Of a stretch of 64,000 bases of DNA, positions 16,803 to 24,064 are shown piece by piece (positions within the stretch are counted from its first letter, which is position 1; every line of letters starts with the position of its first letter). This DNA is from CAYWBI01 sp964456445. GTDB lineage: Bacteria > Calditrichota > Calditrichia > Calditrichales > J004. Location: the NCBI GenBank assembly GCA_964456445.1, contig CAYWBI010000001.1, forward strand, positions 1 to 64,000, in the 5' to 3' direction. The notes beneath the pieces are model-generated. The model was not told the DNA's origin, did not search any database, and saw only the letters and a list, made by a program, of their open reading frames with translations. Position numbers and translations under genes: made by a program.

Positions 16803-18716
16803 TTGTCAAACATCAGCATTACTTTTCCCGATCAATCTGTTCAGGATTTTGAAGCAGGAACGACTCCATATGATATTGCGGCTGGAATAAGTAACTCTTT
16901 AAAAAAGAAGGCTTTAGCGGCTATATTCAATGGTAAAACAATCATGATAAATACGCCGCTTGATACCTCTGGTGAACTTTCCATCCTTACCTTTAAGGAT
17001 GCCCCGGGCAAGGAAGTCTTTTGGCACTCATCCGCACATCTGATGGCGCAGGCTATAAAACGCTTATACCCTCAGGCACAACTTGGTATTGGGCCACCGA
17101 TAGCCGATGGTTTTTATTATGATATCGATCTGGATAAAAAGCTTAGCCCGAATGATTTAAATACCATTGAACAAGAAATGGCCAAAATCGTCGATGAGGA
17201 TCTGCCTGTTACCGGCAGAACGCTTGACAAGGAAGAGGCTCTGAGTTTTTTTGCTTCGCTTGGTGAAGAATTAAAAATTGAGCTGATAAAAGAACTCAAT
17301 GAAACAATCACTGCTTATTCACAAGGCGAGTTTATCGATCTTTGCCGTGGCCCTCATGTTGCATCCACTGGAATATTAGGAAAGAACTTCAAATTACTCT
17401 CCCTGGCCGGGGCCTATTGGAAGGGTGATGAGCACAATAAAATGCTACAGCGTATCTATGCCACTAATTATCCGGATAAAAAGGAATTAAAGGCCCACTT
17501 AAAACGCATCGAAGAAGCAAAGAAACGGGACCATCGCAAGTTAGGGCGCGAGCTGGAGCTGTTCAGTATTAATGATGACATAGGCAGCGGATTGATTTTA
17601 TGGCATCCCAAAGGCGCACTGATCCGAAATATAATTGAAACATACTGGAAAGATCAGCACCTGCTAAATGGATATGATCTGGTATATTCCCCACATGTTG
17701 CTAAGTTAAATCTATGGAACACAAGCGGGCATACCAGTTTCTATTCGGAAAACATGTTTCGTCCCATGGAAGTCGATGAGGTAGAATACCAGCTCAAGCC
17801 GATGAATTGTCCCTTCCACATGGAAATATATAAATCAAAAATCCGCAGCTATCGTGATTTACCTATACGATTTGCAGAGCTTGGTACCGTTTATCGCTAT
17901 GAACGTTCCGGGGTGCTGCACGGTTTAATGCGCGTGCGGGGTTTTACACAGGATGACGCGCATATCTATTGCCACCCGAAGCATGTAGCTGAAGAAATTA
18001 AAAATGTGCTGCAACTCGTACGCGATATGTTGGGTAAATTCGGCTTTACCGAGTTTGATACCTATTTGTCAACGCGACCGGAGAAATCGGTGGGCAGTGA
18101 TGAAAACTGGGAACTGGCTACAAATGCTTTGAAGTCTGCACTTGAAACGAGTGAAATGGAATATACGATTGACCCGGGTGAAGGCGTCTTTTACGGTCCT
18201 AAAATTGATATAAAAATTAAAGACGTTCTGGGCCGCTCCTGGCAATGTTCAACCATCCAGGTAGATTTTAACCTACCCGAAGGCTTTGACTTGACCTTTG
18301 TTGACCAGGATGGCCAAAATTATCGACCGATCACCATACATCGTGCCTTGCTTGGCTCCATTGAGCGTTTCTTCGGCATTTTAATTGAGCATTATGCCGG
18401 TAACTTTCCCTTATGGCTGGCGCCGGTGCAGTGTGAGATTTTACCGATAGCAGACCGTCATTTTGAATATGCCGATATGCTGTTAAAAAACTTGCGAGGT
18501 AAAGGTTTTCGTGCCCATATTGATAAGCGCAATGAAAAAATCGGTTATAAAATCCGTGAAGCAGAAATGCAAAAAATACGTTATATGCTCATCATCGGGG
18601 ATAAAGAAGTAAGCGACGCTATGATAAGTGTACGCTACAAAGGTGAAGGCGATCTTGGGCCAATGAAACCCGATGCGCTTATCGACCGATTGAAAAATGA
18701 ATTAGAAGAGAATTAG
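16803..18716 (+). CDS. thrS: Threonyl-tRNA synthetase
   Basis: ThrRS charges tRNA-Thr and edits mischarged Ser-tRNA. The 637-residue protein has an N-terminal TGS domain (about 1-62), an editing domain with HSSAHLMAQAIKRLYP and CRGPHV, and the class II core with MNCPFHMEIY (a zinc-ligand cysteine), RYERSGVLHGLMRVRGFTQD (motif 2) and HRALLGSIERF (motif 3). The C-terminal anticodon-binding domain covers about 535-637. I place the start at TTG 16803: AGAAGG precedes it by 8 bases and the TGS domain begins immediately after, while the upstream GTG at 16764 adds only a hydrophobic stretch not found in the family. It heads the thrS-infC-rpmI-rplT block. Confidence 0.95.
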   Translation: MSNISITFPDQSVQDFEAGTTPYDIAAGISNSLKKKALAAIFNGKTIMINTPLDTSGELSILTFKDAPGKEVFWHSSAHLMAQAIKRLYPQAQLGIGPPIADGFYYDIDLDKKLSPNDLNTIEQEMAKIVDEDLPVTGRTLDKEEALSFFASLGEELKIELIKELNETITAYSQGEFIDLCRGPHVASTGILGKNFKLLSLAGAYWKGDEHNKMLQRIYATNYPDKKELKAHLKRIEEAKKRDHRKLGRELELFSINDDIGSGLILWHPKGALIRNIIETYWKDQHLLNGYDLVYSPHVAKLNLWNTSGHTSFYSENMFRPMEVDEVEYQLKPMNCPFHMEIYKSKIRSYRDLPIRFAELGTVYRYERSGVLHGLMRVRGFTQDDAHIYCHPKHVAEEIKNVLQLVRDMLGKFGFTEFDTYLSTRPEKSVGSDENWELATNALKSALETSEMEYTIDPGEGVFYGPKIDIKIKDVLGRSWQCSTIQVDFNLPEGFDLTFVDQDGQNYRPITIHRALLGSIERFFGILIEHYAGNFPLWLAPVQCEILPIADRHFEYADMLLKNLRGKGFRAHIDKRNEKIGYKIREAEMQKIRYMLIIGDKEVSDAMISVRYKGEGDLGPMKPDALIDRLKNELEEN

Positions 18717-18730
18717 TTAATAAGGAGAAG

Positions 18731-19249
18731 ATTATCGCCAAGTCTAAGCCTAAGGTCAACATAAATGACGATATACGGGCAGTAGAAGTTCGCTTAATTG
18801 ATGAAAATATAAAACCAGTTGGTATTGTAACTATCCAGGAAGCCTTGACCCGAGCCCAAGATGCCGGTCTGGATTTGGTAGAAGTAGCGCCAGACGCTAA
18901 GCCGCCGGTTTGTAAAATTCTTGACTTTGGGAAATTTTTATACGAACAAAGCAAGAAAGACAAAGAAAGCAAAAAGAAACAACACACGGTGTCTGTAAAA
19001 GAGATTCGTATGCGTCCAAAAACCGACGATCACGATTTCGATTTTAAACTAAAACATGCCCGTACGTTTCTTGAGCATAACCAAAAGGTCAAATTTACGG
19101 TTCAGTTTCGTGGACGCGAGTTGGCATATAAGCATTTTGGCAAAGAAGTGCTCGAAAGGGTGCAGGAAAGCCTGGAAGATATAGCCAAAGCCGAGGCGCC
19201 AATAAAATCCGAAGGACGTAATATGACCATGATAATGGTATTAAAATAG
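18731..19249 (+). CDS. infC: Translation initiation factor IF-3, AUU/AUC start
   Basis: IF-3 binds the 30S subunit and enforces initiator tRNA and start-codon selection. The 172-residue product has the N domain with INDDIRAVEVRLIDEN and ALTRAQDAGLDLVEVAPDA, the KPPVCKILDFGKFLYE linker region, and the C domain with EIRMRPKTDDHDFDFKL. No ATG, GTG or TTG lies between the in-frame stop at 18698-18700 and codon 39 (TTG, 18845), which is inside the conserved domain. AAGGAG at 18722-18727 points to ATT at 18731 or ATC at 18734. Rare AUU-type starts are known for infC, where IF-3 rejects them and so represses its own synthesis. Confidence 0.93.
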   Translation: MIAKSKPKVNINDDIRAVEVRLIDENIKPVGIVTIQEALTRAQDAGLDLVEVAPDAKPPVCKILDFGKFLYEQSKKDKESKKKQHTVSVKEIRMRPKTDDHDFDFKLKHARTFLEHNQKVKFTVQFRGRELAYKHFGKEVLERVQESLEDIAKAEAPIKSEGRNMTMIMVLK

Positions 19250-19264
19250 AAAGGGAAAAACATC

Positions 19265-19459
19265 ATGCCTAAGATGAAATCAAATCGAGGTGCATCAAAA
19301 AGGTTTCGCGTAACGGCTACTGGCAAAATTAAGCGCCATTCCGCTTATCATAGCCATATTCTTACAAAGAAATCGACAAAGAGAAAACGTAATTTACGTC
19401 AAGAGTCCATTGTTACCGACGCTGACAGCGCCCGTGTAAAAAGAATGATATTAAAATAA
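19265..19459 (+). CDS. rpmI: 50S ribosomal protein bL35
   Basis: This 64-residue, very basic protein starts MPKMKSNRGASKRFRVTATG and continues with KIKRHSAYHSHILTKKSTKRKRNLR, the bL35 signature. It is a late-assembling large-subunit protein. It lies 15 bases after infC and 15 bases before rplT in the conserved infC-rpmI-rplT operon and has a ribosome-binding site of the AAAGGG type. Confidence 0.97.
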   Translation: MPKMKSNRGASKRFRVTATGKIKRHSAYHSHILTKKSTKRKRNLRQESIVTDADSARVKRMILK

Positions 19460-19474
19460 AGTTGGGAGAAAAGA

Positions 19475-19822
19475 ATGCCAAGAGCAACCAATAATGTGGC
19501 CGCCCGCAGAAGACATCGCAAACTTTTAAAGGCCGCCAAAGGTTACCGCCTGGGTAAAAGTCGTTTGTATGCAACAGCAAAAGACCAGGTTGAAAAAGGC
19601 TGGTCCTATGCCTATAGGGACCGTAGGGTTAAAAAAAGACATTTTCGTGGATTATGGATTGTGCGTATAAATGCTGCCTGCCGTTTAAACAATGTCAGTT
19701 ATTCTGTTTTTATGAACCAGCTTAAAAACGCCAAAATTGATTTAAACCGTAAGGCCCTGGCCGATTTGGCGGTTAGCCGCCCGGAAGATTTTGCAGCCCT
19801 TGTTAATCAAGTTTCTGCTTAA
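19475..19822 (+). CDS. rplT: 50S ribosomal protein bL20
   Basis: The 115-residue protein has the bL20 pattern MPRATNNVAARRRHRKLLKA, GYRLGKSRLYATAKDQVEKG, YAYRDRRVKKRHFRGLWIVR and a globular C-terminal part. It binds 23S rRNA early in assembly, and in other bacteria it represses its own operon through an mRNA mimic. A start just after GGGAGA at 19475 is standard. A perfect-palindrome terminator follows 19 bases after the stop. Confidence 0.97.
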   Translation: MPRATNNVAARRRHRKLLKAAKGYRLGKSRLYATAKDQVEKGWSYAYRDRRVKKRHFRGLWIVRINAACRLNNVSYSVFMNQLKNAKIDLNRKALADLAVSRPEDFAALVNQVSA

Positions 19823-19841
19823 AATAATTTTTTTTTAATCT

Positions 19842-19871
19842 AAAGGAAGTGCGTACGCACTTCCTTTTTTT
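19842..19871 (+). terminator. Terminator/attenuator between rplT and pheS
   Basis: A 26-base perfect palindrome forms an 11-base stem (AAAGGAAGTGC/GCACTTCCTTT) closed by a GTAC tetraloop and runs directly into a stretch of seven T. It is a strong intrinsic terminator ending the thrS-rplT transcript. Because pheS begins only 19 bases later with no room for a full promoter, regulated readthrough into pheST is likely. Confidence 0.88.
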
Positions 19872-19890
19872 GTTACCTACAGGTTTGAAT

Positions 19891-20859
19891 GTGGAAAGAA
19901 TAGAGCAAATCAGAAGCAGTTTCAATGCCGATGTTAAGGCCGTTACAAACGCCGACAGTCTTGAACGGTTGCGCATAAAATATCTTGGGCGCAAAGGTTT
20001 GATAACCAATGCCTTTGCCTTTATTAAAGATGTTGCGAATGAACAAAAACCGCAGTTTGGGGCGCAGTTGAACAAGCTCAAGAACGATGTTGAGCAGAAA
20101 TACAAAAATTTAGTTAAGGCAACCAGCGGGCAAAACACATCCACTGAATATATTGATTTGACCCTGCCGGGACGTAAACGTTTTAGCGGGCACATGCATC
20201 CTTTGATCCGCGTGGCGGAAGAAATCAAAAATATATTTAAATCATTTGGCTTTGCTATTGAAGACGGCCCCGAAGTTGAGACCGACCATTACAATTTCGA
20301 AGCGCTGAACATTCCAAAATCGCATCCGGCACGGGCCATGCAGGATACTTTATATGTTACAGAAGACATCCTGCTGCGCACACACACCTCTCCGGTACAG
20401 ATCCGGGTTATGGAAGAACGCAAGCCTCCAATCCGCATCATAGCCCCCGGCCGTGTTTACCGCAGAGATACGCCCGATGCCAGCCATTCACCCTTCTTTC
20501 ATCAGGTGGAAGGCCTGGTGGTTGGTGATGATGTGACTTTTGCCGATTTGAAAGGTGTTATCCAGGCCTTTGCCCACCGCATGTTTGGCAAAGACGCAAA
20601 GGTGCGTTTTCGCCCCAGTTTTTTCCCGTTTACAGAACCCAGTGCAGAATATGACGTCTGGTTTAATGGCAATTGGATGGAAATATCCGGCGCAGGCATG
20701 GTGCACCCCAATGTTTTCCGGGCGGTTGGAATTGATCCGAAGATTTATTCCGGTTATGCTTTTGGAATGGGAATTGACCGCGTGGCCATGTTAAAATACG
20801 GTGTAAATGATATACGTCTTTTTTTTGAAAATGATTTGCGTTTTTTAAAACAATTTTAG
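19891..20859 (+). CDS. pheS: Phenylalanyl-tRNA synthetase alpha subunit
   Basis: PheS and PheT form the tetramer that charges tRNA-Phe. This product has an N-terminal coiled-coil (LERLRIKYLGRKGLITNAF) and the class II catalytic core with HPLIRVAEEIKNIFKSFGF, DTLYV, GRVYRRDTPDASHSPFFHQV, FRPSFFPFTEPSAEYDV and GYAFGMGIDRVAMLKYG. I place the start at GTG 19891 (322 residues), 7 bases after AGG. The frame is open back to 19849, but that part is the terminator stem and cannot be a sensible N-terminus. It precedes pheT by 9 bases. Confidence 0.95.
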   Translation: MERIEQIRSSFNADVKAVTNADSLERLRIKYLGRKGLITNAFAFIKDVANEQKPQFGAQLNKLKNDVEQKYKNLVKATSGQNTSTEYIDLTLPGRKRFSGHMHPLIRVAEEIKNIFKSFGFAIEDGPEVETDHYNFEALNIPKSHPARAMQDTLYVTEDILLRTHTSPVQIRVMEERKPPIRIIAPGRVYRRDTPDASHSPFFHQVEGLVVGDDVTFADLKGVIQAFAHRMFGKDAKVRFRPSFFPFTEPSAEYDVWFNGNWMEISGAGMVHPNVFRAVGIDPKIYSGYAFGMGIDRVAMLKYGVNDIRLFFENDLRFLKQF

Positions 20860-20868
20860 TGAATACAA

Positions 20869-23256
20869 ATGAAAATATCATATAATTGGCTTCAAGAATA
20901 CATCGATATCGATCTTACTGTAGAAGAAGTTGCCCAAAAGATTACCGATGCCGGTTTGGAAGTGGAGGAAATAATTGCCCCGCCCGACGTGGATGAAAAA
21001 GTTGTCATTGGTCTCGTTGAAACCATTAAACCACATCCTGACGCGGATAAACTGAATATCTGTTCGGTTAATATAGGTAGTGAAACGCGCCAAATAGTTT
21101 GCGGTGCTTCAAATGTGCGGATCGGACAAATTGTTCCAGTGGCAATGGTTGGAGCGAGATTACCAATCGGGATAAAAATAAAAAAGGCAAAAATCCGCGG
21201 CATAGAATCCATTGGGATGATCTGTTCCAGGGAAGAGCTTGGGCTGGAAAAATCATCCAGCGGTATTTGGCCCCTTGAAACTATAGCCGAACCTGGAACC
21301 CGGATGAAAGAATATCTCAAAAGCAGCCAGGACTATATCCTGGATTTGTTTATTACGCCAAACCGTGCGGATTGTTTTAGTCACATCGGCATTGCCCGTG
21401 AAATTGCCGCATTTACCGGAAAAGACGTGGTTACACCAGATGTAAATATAAAAGAAGACGGTGTGGCCCAAACTAAAAATTTGATCGATGTACAAATTGA
21501 TTATCCCGAAGGCTGCCCACGATATGCCGCCCGGGTTATAAAAAATGTAACAATTAAGGAATCTCCGGACTGGTTAAAGCAAAAACTTGAAGCCATTGGT
21601 CAGCGGCCGATTAATAATGTTGTGGATATTACAAATTTTGTTTTGAATGAACTCGGCCAGCCATTACATGCCTTTGACTATGATAATATTTCCGGTAAAA
21701 AAATAATTGTCAGGAAAAGCCGACCCTCAGAAAAATTTGTTACATTGGATTCCAGGGAACGGGAATTGCCCGAAAATACCATAATGATTTGTGATGGTGA
21801 AAAAGCCGTGGCAATTGGCGGCATCATGGGGGGGCTGAATTCCGAGGTAACTCGATCAACAACCAGCGTATTGCTCGAAAGCGCATATTTTAACCCGGAA
21901 AATATTGTTTCATCTTGCCGAAAGATAGGTCTGATAACCGATGCGTCGCAACGTTTTGAAAAGGGCACGGACTTTAACAATGTGATTTATTCGCTGGACA
22001 GGGCTGCACAATTAATTGCCGAGCTTTCCAGCGGAACAATTGTCAGGGGCACAGTCGATGTTTATCCCCGTCCGCTCACACCTCCTGTTATTAAATTTGA
22101 ACCCAATAGGGTCAACAGGATTTTAGGCACGGATTTTAGCGATGCCGATATCCTGAAAACACTACAATCGGTTGGCATTAAAAAAACAGGGCAGGGCATG
22201 AGCACACCTTCCTATAGAATTGATCTGAAAGAAGATATTGACCTTGTGGAGGAAGTGGCCCGTCTTAAAGGCTATGATCAGTTGCCTACAAGTGTGATCG
22301 AACCTGTTAGTATTGAGCAAATCCCTAAAATGGCCGATGCGCATTTATCAAATATCCGTGCGGCCTGCCTGGAACTTGGACTGCAGGAAATTTTTACAAA
22401 TTCTATGGTGAGCGACACCGCCGCCGCTTTGGAAAACGGGCAAGACCCGGTGGTTATCATAAATCCCATCAGTGACGACCTTTCACGCATGCGCACAACG
22501 TTGCTACATGGATGCCTGAGCGTAATGGCCCATAATGTAAAGCGCAACATGCCGGATATGCAGGTTTTCGAAATTGGCAGGGTGTTTTACAGCCGGGGCA
22601 ATAATACCCTTCCCGAACAACCAATTCATTGTGCAATGGCCATTTCCGGGGAAGCGCTACCTCAACATTGGTCGGACGGCAAACACCGTAAGGTTGATTA
22701 CTTTGATATAAAAGGCCTTATAGAATCCTTTTTTGAGAAATTACTTCTTGACAGGCTCGAATTTGTTTCATATCCTAATCAAAAGAAATTTGATAACAAT
22801 CTATCTGTTCAAATATATTATAACAAAAAGATTGTGGGACTGGCGGGCAAGGTGCAGGATCGGATAATCGGTAATTATGGAGTTGAAAAGGATGTGTTTT
22901 TTGCCGAACTTGATCTGTCGGTTATTGAAGGATTTTTAAAAGACGGAAAAAAATACAGACCTATTCCGAAGTTTCCATCTTCCGATCGGGATTTGGCTTT
23001 GATTGTTGATGACGAATTGAACGTGGCCGATCTGCTGACCTTCATCCGTAAACAAGGTGGGAAATTAGTAAACGATGTTCAGCTTTTTGATGTTTACTCC
23101 GGGGATAAGGTTGGAACGGGTAAAAAGAGCATTGCTTTTCGTTTGCGTTTTCAATCGGATGTAAAAACTTTAAACGATGCTGAGATAGACAAAATTTTCA
23201 AGAAAATCATCAATCAGGCAGAAAAAGTTTATTCAGCGGCCCTTAGGGATAAATAA
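20869..23256 (+). CDS. pheT: Phenylalanyl-tRNA synthetase beta subunit
   Basis: The 795-residue beta subunit has MKISYNWLQEYID at its start, a tRNA-binding EMAP-like domain (about 40-150, PHPDADKLNICSVN and VCGASNVRIGQIVPVA), B3/B4 editing region (about 205-380), B5 domain (about 400-470), a pseudo-catalytic class II core (to about 690) and the C-terminal anticodon-binding ferredoxin-fold (about 705-795, KFPSSDRDLALIVDDE). The full domain set and length match bacterial PheT. Its stop overlaps the next start by one base (TAATG), tying it to the small coiled-coil gene. Confidence 0.96.
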   Translation: MKISYNWLQEYIDIDLTVEEVAQKITDAGLEVEEIIAPPDVDEKVVIGLVETIKPHPDADKLNICSVNIGSETRQIVCGASNVRIGQIVPVAMVGARLPIGIKIKKAKIRGIESIGMICSREELGLEKSSSGIWPLETIAEPGTRMKEYLKSSQDYILDLFITPNRADCFSHIGIAREIAAFTGKDVVTPDVNIKEDGVAQTKNLIDVQIDYPEGCPRYAARVIKNVTIKESPDWLKQKLEAIGQRPINNVVDITNFVLNELGQPLHAFDYDNISGKKIIVRKSRPSEKFVTLDSRERELPENTIMICDGEKAVAIGGIMGGLNSEVTRSTTSVLLESAYFNPENIVSSCRKIGLITDASQRFEKGTDFNNVIYSLDRAAQLIAELSSGTIVRGTVDVYPRPLTPPVIKFEPNRVNRILGTDFSDADILKTLQSVGIKKTGQGMSTPSYRIDLKEDIDLVEEVARLKGYDQLPTSVIEPVSIEQIPKMADAHLSNIRAACLELGLQEIFTNSMVSDTAAALENGQDPVVIINPISDDLSRMRTTLLHGCLSVMAHNVKRNMPDMQVFEIGRVFYSRGNNTLPEQPIHCAMAISGEALPQHWSDGKHRKVDYFDIKGLIESFFEKLLLDRLEFVSYPNQKKFDNNLSVQIYYNKKIVGLAGKVQDRIIGNYGVEKDVFFAELDLSVIEGFLKDGKKYRPIPKFPSSDRDLALIVDDELNVADLLTFIRKQGGKLVNDVQLFDVYSGDKVGTGKKSIAFRLRFQSDVKTLNDAEIDKIFKKIINQAEKVYSAALRDK

Positions 23257-23549
23257 TGAAATTAGACCAGTTTGATAAATTACAGAAATTATTGACCGAA
23301 TTGGAAGATAAGGTTTTACAATTAAAACAGAGTAATTATCGTTTGGATCGGGAAAATAAAAGTTTAAAATCAAATCTCTCAGCGTTGGAGAGTCTTGGAA
23401 ATATCAATTTCCAAAAAGAAAACTTGCAATTGAAGCAGGAAAATGAAAAATTAAAAGCAATAAATAGTGAATCTTTAAAGCGAATAAATCATTTGATAAA
23501 AATGATTGGCAGCCAAAACGTTTTAGGGAACGGTGTTGGTATAGAATGA
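23256..23549 (+). CDS. Small coiled-coil protein, ZapB-like
   Basis: The 97-residue protein is almost entirely heptad-repeat helix, rich in Leu, Lys, Glu and Asn (LQKLLTELEDKVLQLKQ, then LDRENKSLKSNLSALESL and LQLKQENEKLKAIN). It has no enzymatic motif. Its position immediately before zapA suggests a cell-division role like ZapB, which bridges ZapA at the Z-ring. The call rests on coiled-coil character and context rather than on sequence identity. It starts at the pheT stop codon with one-base overlap. Confidence 0.72.
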   Translation: MKLDQFDKLQKLLTELEDKVLQLKQSNYRLDRENKSLKSNLSALESLGNINFQKENLQLKQENEKLKAINSESLKRINHLIKMIGSQNVLGNGVGIE

Positions 23550-23561
23550 ATAAGGGTCCAA

Positions 23562-23849
23562 ATGGCTCCTGAACAAATCAAAGTAAATATATTTGGTTCG
23601 GAATATTCTCTTGTTTCTGAAGACGGCGATACATACGTACAGGATATCGCACGTCATGTTGATTTAAAAATGCGTGAAATTGATAAATCTCAAAATCTAA
23701 GTTCGGTTTTAAAAATTGCGATAATGGCGGCGCTTAACATTTCCGAAGAACTTTTTCAGGAACGTCAATATCGGGAGAAACTCTTGGGACAATTGAACGA
23801 AGAAGCAAGAAAAATGAACCATTTAATTACGGAGATATTGGAAGACTAA
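23562..23849 (+). CDS. zapA: Cell division protein ZapA
   Basis: ZapA bundles FtsZ filaments at midcell. The 95-residue product has the family start: IKVNIFGSEYSLVSEDGDTY, then VQDIARHVDLKMREIDK and a helical C-terminal half with LKIAIMAALNISEELF and a coiled-coil tail for dimerisation. The ATG at 23562 begins 12 bases after the coiled-coil gene. A structured RNA with a terminator-like end follows after 17 bases, the same neighbourhood in which 6S RNA is found beside zapA in other bacteria. Confidence 0.92.
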   Translation: MAPEQIKVNIFGSEYSLVSEDGDTYVQDIARHVDLKMREIDKSQNLSSVLKIAIMAALNISEELFQERQYREKLLGQLNEEARKMNHLITEILED

Positions 23850-23866
23850 CAATTATTTTAAAATAT

Positions 23867-24027
23867 ACCCTGTGTTTGTATCACTAAATGGACCAACACC
23901 ATTAAATCAGGGAGCTGACTCCAAATGGATATTGCAAGCCACTTAAATGAGGAAGCATGACACATTTGGGAGGTGCCCATTATGTCATCTCCGGTTCCTT
24001 TTAATATACAAATGCAGGGTTTTTTTT
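23867..24027 (+). ncRNA. ssrS: Probable 6S RNA (ssrS)
   Basis: A 15-base-pair closing stem (23867-23881 with 24006-24020, two G-T wobbles) brings the ends of a 154-base segment together and runs into eight T. Inside, ATTAAA (23901-23906) pairs with TTTAAT (24000-24005), GGAGCTGAC (23911-23919) with GTCATCTCC (23984-23992, one mismatch), and CCAAATG (23921-23927) with CATTTGG (23963-23969). The result is a rod with a one-sided bubble. An alternative fold has hairpin ATGACA/TGTCAT (23957-23988). The rod-like shape, the size, the terminator and the location after zapA all fit 6S RNA, which traps the housekeeping RNA polymerase. No match to the 6S sequence consensus was tested. Confidence 0.6.
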
Positions 24028-24064
24028 ATTTTACGGCTGCCTTCAATTATAGAAGGAGAAAAAA

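Noticed and set aside
19849..19890. pheS start at the upstream GTG
   Set aside because: It would translate the terminator stem; the GTG at 19891 has a ribosome-binding site and gives a normal length.
23256..23549. Assignment of the small coiled-coil protein as a chromosome-segregation or phage protein
   Set aside because: The position at the pheT-zapA junction and pure heptad-repeat make-up suit a ZapB-type division factor better; direct sequence identity to ZapB was not visible.
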